A DNA stretch of 64,000 bases from Flaccisagitta enflata (Eukaryota; Chaetognatha; Sagittoidea; Aphragmophora): positions 84,816,001 to 84,880,000 of the forward strand of contig OZ231126.1 of NCBI GenBank assembly GCA_965153355.1, given 5' to 3'. Shown here piece after piece: positions 56,323-64,000 of this stretch (the first letter of the stretch is position 1; every line of letters begins with the position of its first letter). The position numbers were made by a program, and so were the translations under genes. The notes under the pieces were generated by a model that ran no database searches, was not told where the DNA came from, and saw only the letters and a list, made by a program, of their open reading frames with translations.

Positions 56323-56470
56323 AACAAGGCCGGATACACGGCCATCAGTTGCGGACGGGTGGGCAGGGGCAGAAATGCGCGTTTTCCCACTTTTCAACTC
56401 GATCACCACGGACCAACCGACCGACGGACGGACAAAGCCTCTTATAGAGTTGCGTGTCCGCAACTAAAAA
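56323..56470 (+). mobile_element. Family A2 hairpin element, complete
   Basis: AACAAGGCCGGATACACGGC, CAGTTGCGGACGGGTGGGCA, TGCGCGTTTTCCCACTTTTC, GACCGACGGACGGAC, AAAGCCTCTTATAGAGTTGC and the perfect hairpin AGTTGCGTGTCCGCAACT, then AAAAA. Reference copy, 148 bp. Confidence 0.93.
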
Positions 56471-56544
56471 GCCAACTGCTCGACACTTTTTCTCTCTTTC
56501 TATCATTCATTCATTCGTTCTTTCTTTCAATTCGCACGCGATTG

Positions 56545-56584
56545 AGTGTGTGTGTGTGTATGTGTGTTTGTGTGTGTGTGTGTG

Positions 56585-56676
<92 letters not shown>
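56545..56676. repeat. (GT)n microsatellite
   Basis: Interrupted near 56557, 56567 and 56590, then pure to 56674. Confidence 0.97.
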
Positions 56677-56679
56677 TGT

Positions 56680-57170
56680 GTTTACTCGCGCGTCTCTGTG
56701 CGTAGGTTGTGTTTGTTATGAAAAAATTCATTCTAAAATGCCAAACTGGGGCACTATTGAGTCAATAGTATTGACGAAAAAAATTATCTCATGACATTGC
56801 AAGAGATATATTTTTTTGGGCACTGTCTTCTACTGAGGGATGGATCCCGTCTGATGATTATGGGTATTATGTGTGGAGCCGAGGACTAGGAATATCTGGG
56901 GTGGTCGGCGAGGTTCAAACGAAAACTTTGGTCGAATCCACTTGAAAACACGGTCGCTGTTTTCCGAGATAAGACCTTTTTTCAAATATCGCCTTTTGTG
57001 TGTTTCTCGCGATTCGTCAGTTTTTTATCCTTTGCTTTGTTTTTTTTTTGTTTTTTTTTTTGTTTTGTTTTTTTTTTCATTCTGTCGAACCTTTTTTTCT
57101 TCACTAAGAAACTTGCAAACAAACGAGTCTCCATTTTACGAACATATGACGTCACCAGTTCTATTTGATC
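56680..57170. other. Non-coding stretch
   Basis: T-rich at 57030-57080. No recognised gene. Confidence 0.4.
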
Positions 57171-57318
57171 TTTTTAGGTGCGACAAAGCACCTCTATAAC
57201 TGGCTGTGTCCTTCGGTCGGTCGGTCGGTCGGTCGGTCGGTCGGTTAATCTGTCTGTCGGTAACGCATTCGTTTGACGATCCACACGTCGCGCGTTATTG
57301 GTCTACTTGGCCTTGTTT
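57171..57318 (-). mobile_element. Family C hairpin element, complete
   Basis: Minus strand: AACAAGGCCAAGTAGACC, AATAACGCGCGACGTGTGGA, TTACCGACAGACAG and GACCGACCGACCGACCGACC arrays, ACACAGCCAGTTATAGAGGT and the hairpin AGGTGCTTTGTCGCACCT, then AAAAA. Confidence 0.9.
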
Positions 57319-57403
57319 CTTTTACTCTTTCTGCAAAATTCATCCCCACAGCCCTTCCGTAGGCAGTGCTTACTGACCAAACACTGACGCAGACATAGTC
57401 ACA

Positions 57404-58345
<942 letters not shown>

Positions 58346-58349
58346 AGAA

Positions 58350-58505
58350 GAAGAAAAGGAGAAGAAGAAGAAGAAGAAAAGAAGAAGAAGAAGAAGAAGA
58401 AGAAGAAGAAGAAGAAAAAGAAGAAGAAGAAGAAGAAGAAGAAGAAGAAGAAGAAGAAGAAGAAGAAGAAGAAGAAGAAGAAGAAGAAGAAGAAGAAGAA
58501 GAAAG
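58350..58505. repeat. (GAA)n microsatellite
   Basis: About 50 GAA units flanked on both sides by copies of GAAAATGAAGGCGGA (about 58285, 58511), so the array grew inside a duplicated purine-rich segment. Confidence 0.96.
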
Positions 58506-58605
58506 AAAAAGAAAATGAAGGCGGAGAGAAGAAGGCAGAAGGCATAAGAAGAAGAGGTAAGAAGAAGGAAGGCAAAGGCAGAAGAAGAACAGTCATAAAA
58601 GTGTT

Positions 58606-59222
58606 AGATGGTCATGGTACCTGTGCCCCTATATGAGTGAATGTGGTGAGGTGGTTAGAGGCAGCGGTTCAAGGGCAGATGACCATGCTGTTTTTATTTT
58701 GGCCTCATGGGAATTAGGGCCTGGAGGCTGGAATTGGGGCCTTGAGGTTGGATTTGAGCTTCGAGGCTGGATTTAGCTTCGAGGCTGGGATTTGAGCTGA
58801 GGTGATTGGAGCTGAGGCTGGGATTTAGCTTTGAGGCTGGGATTTAGCTTGAGGCTGATTTGAGCTCCTAAGCTGGGATTTGCTCAAGGCTGGATTTGAG
58901 CTTTGAGGCTGGATTTGAGCTTCGAGGCTGGGATTTGAGCTCAAGGCTGGGATTTGTGCCTTGAGACTGGGATTTGAGCCAGGGCTGGACGAGCCTCAAG
59001 GCTGGGATTTTGAGCTGAAACTGAGATTTGAGCCTCAGGCTGGGATTTGAGCCAAAGGCGGGGATTTGAGCCTAAGCTAGGATTTGGGTCTCAAGACAAG
59101 GATTTGGGCCTGGAGGGGGGACGAGAAGAAGGAGAAGGAGAAGAAGGAGAAGAAGAAGAAGCAAATAAATTTCCTTTGTGTAGCATAGGTCAGCTGCCTT
59201 CTGAAGCCGCTGCCCAAAAGGA
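58606..59222 (+). mobile_element. Family F element with expanded middle
   Basis: GATGGTCATGGTACCTGTGC and GAGGCAGCGGTTCAAGGGC are a diverged 5' end. About 400 bp of ~19-bp GAGGCTGGGATTTGAGCTT repeats follow (58700-59100). GACGAGAAGAAGGAGAAG replaces the GACG array. The 3' end is CCTTCTGAAGCCGCTGCCCA plus AAAG. Confidence 0.7.
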
Positions 59223-59585
59223 GAACAGGAAGAAAAGAAGAAGAAAAGAAGAAAAGAAGAAGAAGAAGAAGGAGAAGAAGAATAATAAGAAGAAGAAGAA
59301 TAAGAAAAAGAAAAAGAAAAAGAAAAAAAGGAAGAAGAAGAAGAAGAAGAAGAAGAAGAAGAAGAAGAAGAAGAAGAAGAAAAGAAAAAGAAAAAGGAAG
59401 AAGAAGAAGAAGAAAAAGAAGAAGAAGAAGAAGAAGAAGAAGAAGAAGAAGAAGAAGAAGAAGAAGAAGAAGAAGAAGAAGAAAAAAGAAGAAGAAAAAA
59501 AAAGAAAAAGAAGAAAAAAAGAAGAAAAAGAAGAAAAAGAAGAAAAAGAAGAAAAAGAAGAAGAAAAAGAAGAAGAAAAAGAAGG
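59223..59585. repeat. (GAA/AAG)n purine tract
   Basis: About 360 bp with GAAAAA and AATAAG variants. Starts immediately after the 3' end of the family F element. Confidence 0.96.
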
Positions 59586-60084
59586 AATAGAATACACAGA
59601 AAAGTCCCAGATGACACAATCCATGATAAGATGGATGTGGTTACTATTGGCGGCGTATAAGAACAAAAACAACTACAGATACACACAAGTCAGAAAATTG
59701 GCTGACCAAGCAGACCATCCTTCCTTCATTTTTAATAACGTTTGAGCAGCCTAGTAAAATTTCATGGTTACCAGATATTGTCTCTTAAACCGAAGTCGCG
59801 TTGAGCGAAAATTGCAATTTTTTTGTGTACTTTTTTTTCAAACAAGCAAAAAAGCATCAAAACGCGCGCCGACGCGAATTTAATGCTTGGGTGTCATGAG
59901 AGATGAACACAGCAGACCTTTTCACCATCAAATTCCATAGCATTGAAGATGTCCCTGTCATCAGCAGACCGTATGAACTGACAAAAATGACAGAAGGAAC
60001 AGGGTATTAGCAAAAACAGCCTGAAATGTCATGCTTAGGAGAGACACACCACGTAATCTGAGGTGAGATTAGAACCCGGGGTGT
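59586..60084. other. Non-coding stretch
   Basis: No recognised gene or repeat. Confidence 0.4.
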
Positions 60085-60340
60085 ACTCGGGTACTTGAGT
60101 ATGCTCAGGTATTGCTCGGGTATTGCTTGGGTATTGCTCGGGTATTACTTGGGTATTGATAGGGTATTACTTGGGTATTGCTTTGGTATCGCTTGGGAAT
60201 GCTCGGGTATGCTCGGGTATTTGGGTATGCTCGGGTATTGCTTGGGTATTGCCTGGGTATTGCCTGGGTATTACTCAGATATTGCTCGGGTATTTCTTGG
60301 GTATGCTCCGGTATGCTCGGGTATTGCTCGGGTATTAATC
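60085..60340. repeat. GGGTATTGCTC 11-bp minisatellite
   Basis: About 23 units, with variants GGGTATTACTT, GGGTATGCTC and CCTGGGTATT. Both strands are open in some frames, only because of the repeat. Confidence 0.95.
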
Positions 60341-60420
60341 TCACATTTTTCTTTTAGAGATTACCAGGTGAGACAAATCGATTAAGTAATGACATGATGC
60401 CATGAAGTGGTGCTTAGTAT

Positions 60421-61035
<615 letters not shown>

Positions 61036-61122
61036 TTATTCGGCGGCCATAGCAACGCCTTCGATGAAACGGCATTCTAATTGACCCATGACAGCCAAGT
61101 CCACCATTGCATCGCCTTTAGA
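61036..61122 (-). CDS. Putative 3' terminal coding exon, unidentified protein
   Basis: On the minus strand an acceptor-like TTTTTTTTTCATTTACTAG is followed by 28 codons and TAA. The product begins SKGDAMVDLAVMG and ends GQLECRFIEGVAMAAE. The stop is at 61036-61038, and AATAAA starts only four bases after it (61027-61032), so the 3' UTR would be very short. The reading is phase 0 from the acceptor and has balanced codon use, unlike the AT-rich or repetitive surroundings. The residue mix looks like the end of a folded cytosolic protein, but I do not recognise the family. Upstream exons would lie at higher coordinates or beyond the window. Confidence 0.45.
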   Translation of the reverse strand, partial: SKGDAMVDLAVMGQLECRFIEGVAMAAE

Positions 61123-61301
61123 CTAGTAAATGAAAAAAAAATTCAACTAAGAAAGAAAAAAGGAAAGCAGAAAGTTGAAGCATTTCTGTTTTGAGCTGTG
61201 CTGATTGGCTGTTGTCAAAATTATCATGACACTATCCCCACTTGACTTCTGCCATTTCGTTGCTACTACACAAATCTTGTGTGAATGAACGTCATATACA
61301 G

Positions 61302-61475
61302 TTGAACCCCGCTCTCACGGATATCAGGGGACCAACAATTGTCTTTTGTTATAATCAGACTTTTGTTATGGCCAACAAAGGAAATAAAAGAAATAACTTG
61401 AAGGGATGGTGAATTTTCATGTTACAGGGGGAATTCCGTATGTGGCGGGTCCGTTAGAGCGGGGTTCAACTGTAT
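61302..61475. mobile_element. pogo/Tigger-like MITE, complete
   Basis: CAGTTGAACCCCGCTCTCAC on the left, GTTAGAGCGGGGTTCAACTG on the right, and TA on both sides. About 174 bp. The best-preserved copy in the window, inside what would be the last intron of the putative minus-strand gene. Confidence 0.85.
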
Positions 61476-61476
61476 A

Positions 61477-61955
61477 GTGTTTGAATTCATAGAAATCAGT
61501 CTACGCGACATTTGAGAAGAAAAGGAAAATGCCTCAGGTAGCAACAAAGGGTTTTAAAATATCGGCTGCGGGGGAAAAACAAGGAGAATAAAAATATCGA
61601 TTCATAAGAGAAAGTCTGCGGGGAAATGTCAAAGAATCGATTCGTGAGCATCTTTTTCAACCGCGCATCGATCAAAGACTAGACAGAAAGACGCAACATC
61701 TCGGCTCATGTCGCACCGAGAAAGCAATGCGACAATTTGACTATCAAATGGTCGGTCTACTGCTTGGTAAGACGTCAAATCTGCCAGGGAAAAATGAAGT
61801 GCTGCACCCTACTTTTGCATCAATAATGGACTAATTATCCATCCACGAATGTTTTCATTTCTCAAGTTGTCACTGGATACACTTGATATGTACGTCTGTT
61901 TCCTATTTCACGCTTTGAGTAGCCTTTTGGTAAGCAATTCTCACAGAAAATGGTA
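61477..61955. other. Unique stretch, no gene assigned
   Basis: More GC-balanced than most of the window. Minus strand has two acceptor-like sites (TTTTTCCCCCGCAG near 61566 and CATTTCCCCGCAG near 61617), but the downstream frames do not stay open convincingly. Confidence 0.35.
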
Positions 61956-61956
61956 A

Positions 61957-62112
61957 AACAAGGCCGGATACACGGCCACCAGTTGCGGACGGGTGGGCAG
62001 GGGCGGAAATGCGCGTTTTCCCACTTTTCAACTCGAGCGTGACCGACCAACCAACCGACCGACCGACGGACGGACAAAGGCTCTTATAGAGTTGCGTGTC
62101 CGCAACTAAAAA
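61957..62112 (+). mobile_element. Family A2 hairpin element, complete
   Basis: AACAAGGCCGGATACACGGC, CAGTTGCGGACGGGTGGGCA, TGCGCGTTTTCCCACTTTTC, GACCGACCAACCAACCGACC array, AAAGGCTCTTATAGAGTTGC and the perfect hairpin AGTTGCGTGTCCGCAACT, then AAAAA. Confidence 0.93.
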
Positions 62113-62160
62113 TGAAGATTTTTTTGTAAAATTTTGTTGACATTTTTTTCTATTTTCTGA

Positions 62161-62306
62161 GGTCGAAATTATAAGAAGGCCACAGCCAGAAAAACTTTGC
62201 ATTTTCAAAAACATAGTTCTCTCTAAAAACGATTTGGGAAGAGAACTATGTTCTTTATTTTTTCATTTTTTCATTTTCTATGCAAACTTATAATTTCGAC
62301 CAACTC
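62161..62306. mobile_element. Small inverted-repeat MITE (TTATAATT-end type), copy 3
   Basis: GAGGTCGAAATTATAAG on the left and CTTATAATTTCGACC on the right. An inner palindrome pairs ACATAGTTCTCTC with GAGAACTATGT. About 146 bp. Confidence 0.8.
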
Positions 62307-62551
62307 CTTGACAGTGACAAAAAAGAAATTTGTAAAAATTTTCATTGAATTTTTTTCAGTAATTTAAGCTAAATCTGAGTCTCTTGCTAAATGGATGCAA
62401 ATTTTGCCTTCATATATCATGTATGTCTTACCTCAATCATTTTTATTCAATTGTTTTTCTATTTTCACTCATGTATGTTTTCTATTTTGACCCATTTTGA
62501 TACCCTAAATGTTGCCTTCGTGGGCACGCTGTCGTAAGTATAGGCACTCAC

Positions 62552-62737
62552 AAAGGGACAGCGGTACATCCAGTTGGTCCAGTTGATTGCTTGATGAACT
62601 ATCAATAGGCGCAATCGAGTCATCTTCAGGAGCTTGTAAAAGGAGCTCGTAAAAAATGATATCGACCGGATGAATTGAAATAAGGACGCGTCTTGAAATC
62701 CACGGTATTTGTCCAACATCTCCAAAGGCGGTGACAT
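62552..62737 (-). CDS. Exon-like open stretch, unidentified
   Basis: Minus strand: TTAAACAG acceptor-like sequence, then 186 bases, then CTTT|GTGAGT donor-like sequence. With two bases carried over, the frame reads VTAFGDVGQIPWISRRV, then VDIIFYELLLQAPEDDS, and continues open to a TAG at 62505. A second frame is also open across the interval. The family B element inserted on the acceptor side ends 3 bp from CAG, leaving no natural pyrimidine tract. Joining this exon directly to 61122-61036 creates an in-frame TAA, so if both are real another exon must lie between. Confidence 0.2.
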
Positions 62738-62740
62738 CTG

Positions 62741-62900
62741 TTTAAGTCGCGTGTTACGCGACTCTACACTCCGCTTTGTCGGCCCGTCGGTTGGTTGGTC
62801 GGTTGGTCGGTTGGTCCCCCTTTTACTTTTTCCGCGTTTTAAAGCTTTTAGGACTAAACGGCTCCTTCCCAAATGTCATTGTAAGTCATTACAAGTCATT
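62741..62900 (-). mobile_element. Family B 3' part running into a decamer array
   Basis: Minus-strand hairpin AGTCGCG-TAACA-CGCGACT followed by TAAA, preceded by GACAAAGCGGAGTGTAGAGT, GACCAACCGACCAACC, and a GGGAAGGAGCCGTTTAGTCC body. From about 62878 the sequence is TAAGTCATT decamers, which continue beyond the MITE to the window's right edge. The layout matches 39467-40008. The 5' end is outside the window. Confidence 0.8.
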
Positions 62901-62903
62901 CTA

Positions 62904-63670
62904 CAGGGTCTTCAATCTCATTTGACACAAAAAGAACCTATGCTGTGCAAAAACAAATCAACTTTTCAGTTTGATTCTTTTTTCTCATAAAAGAACTATA
63001 TATGACGTTTTTTGTGTCCAAATTTTGTAGTGCTGGGTCAATTAGTTTAGGAGATAACCCATTTTAAAGTGTAAGACGTCATAATGAGATGGGAGGTTTG
63101 GTTTGATTTTGAGGTTCTGACCTTTCATCTTTAAACTGCTCTCATTTCTAAACGCTTTGAGCCACAGATGTGAGATTGGTCTAGAATGGCAGATAATTTC
63201 ATGTAGGTTTTATTTCTGAGAAAAACGATTTTTTGAAATTTCATCATGATCAACCATTTTCCTTTTTATTTGGAAAAAACAATCGTTGATTAAGTTTTTG
63301 TAAGATTTTTGTCAAAAATTTGATAGTATTTGCCTAAAGTTTACTGTTCTCTGATATAACCTGGCTATTTCTAACATTGGGGTCATAGCATTTATCACTT
63401 TGACTCTAATCAAGCATCTGAAGTTTGAAACACATTGAATTTTATGCATTTTTTAAGTCAAAATTTGCGAGAAAACCACCTTATTTGTTGAATTTACTGC
63501 ATAACTTCAAACATGGATTTCTGCTGAATTTCAAGACCCACCCCTATGAAAATTTGATACAAAAAACGGCATACATAGTGCTTTTATGAGAAAAAAAAAT
63601 CAGACTGAAAAGTCAAATAGTTTTAGCACAATAAAGGTTCCTTTTATGTCAAATGAGATTGAATGCCCTG
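62904..63670. mobile_element. TA-flanked long-TIR MITE, 767 bp
   Basis: Termini CAGGGTCTTCAATCTCATTT and AAATGAGATTGAATGCCCTG with TA on both sides. Inverted similarity extends about 100 bp inward (TTTTTTCTCATAAAAG against CTTTTATGAGAAAAAA). AT-rich interior, no transposase frame. Confidence 0.88.
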
Positions 63671-64000
63671 TAAGTCATTCTAATTCATCTTAAGTGTTTT
63701 TAAGTCATTTTAAGTTAAATTAATAATCAAATTAATCAAATTAATTTGATTGATAATTAGATTAAATTAATATAAGTCACTTTAGTCAATCAGGTAAATT
63801 TAGTCTTTTAAGTCATTTTTAGTCTTTTTAGGTGCGCCAAAGCACCTCTATAACTGGCTGTGTCCGTCGGTTGTTTGGTTGGTTGGTTGGTTGGTTGGTT
63901 GGTTGGTTGGTTGGGAAATGCATTAATTTTACAGTCCACACGGCGCACCTTATTGGCCTACTTGGCCTTATTAAGTCATTCTAAGTCAATCTTAGTTCAG
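63671..64000. repeat. TAAGTCATT decamer array (continues off window)
   Basis: Degenerate AAGTCATTTTAAGTCATT units on either side of the family C element, plus a TTAATTTGATTGATAATTAG self-complementary AT segment at about 63730-63770. Confidence 0.8.
63825..63970 (-). mobile_element. Family C hairpin element in the decamer array
   Basis: Minus strand: AATAAGGCCAAGTAGGCC, AATAAGGTGCGCCGTGTGGA, a CCAACCAACCAACCAACC array, ACACAGCCAGTTATAGAGGT, and the hairpin AGGTGC-TTTGGC-GCACCT, then AAAAA. The loop change (GGC for GTC) is matched by the 5' motif change (GCGCC for GCGAC). Confidence 0.92.

Overview
This is eukaryotic, almost certainly animal, intergenic DNA. It has no bacterial-style gene organisation, no long non-repetitive reading frame, very many long microsatellites, and dense nested non-autonomous transposable elements. 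The style (short interspersed elements carrying a GACG/GACC tetranucleotide microsatellite, with DINE-1/HINE/'pearl'-like architecture) suggests an invertebrate, perhaps aquatic. I cannot name the species from the sequence. Long reading frames in the window (up to 522 codons) are translations of simple or tandem repeats. The only coding signal I would defend is a small putative 3' terminal exon on the minus strand at 61036-61122 (acceptor, 28 codons, stop, AATAAA). Two weaker exon-like stretches lie at 62552-62737 and 46684-46954.

Layout. 1-950: ~46-bp minisatellite interrupted by a fold-back MITE. 3-10 kb: hairpin-ended elements (families A, C, F) and (GT)n, (TC)n, (CA)n, (TTG)n blocks. 11.9-13.7 kb: degraded fold-back. 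14.1-15.1 kb: a 9-10-bp satellite with a ~300-bp higher-order period. 15.7-16.9 kb: (TTG)n and relatives. 19-23.7 kb: families A, B, C, F and a mariner-like MITE. 24.4-27.2 kb: trinucleotide block, a MITE, a TTAA-flanked element with perfect 30-bp TIRs, and one copy of a long AT-rich repeat. 28.5-35.1 kb: a family A element split by a 6.36-kb TA-flanked fold-back that itself holds at least seven later insertions and eight DR1-type motifs. 36.6-37.2 and 43.3-43.8 kb: two palindromic MITEs sharing a core. 38.8-40.6 kb: another fold-back with nested elements. 40.6-43 kb: GACG array, ~730-bp purine tract, 25-copy ~43-bp minisatellite. 44.4-46 kb: second copy of the AT-rich repeat. 46.9-49.8 kb: ~3-kb inverted duplication. 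50-60.7 kb: microsatellites and families A, B, C, E, F. 61-64 kb: putative exon, a pogo/Tigger-like MITE, and A, B and C elements with a further MITE.

The main biological theme is a group of short elements, families A to E, with one architecture: AACAAG 5' end, a subterminal motif, a body, a GACG/GACC microsatellite, an AAAGC or ACAGCC spacer, a 3' hairpin, then an A-run. The hairpin sequence differs between families, but in each family the 5' subterminal motif changes with it, so the 3' arm can pair either locally (hairpin) or with the 5' motif. This layout resembles HINE/DINE-1 (Helentron-derived non-autonomous Helitrons). Family F has a related plan with longer inverted ends.
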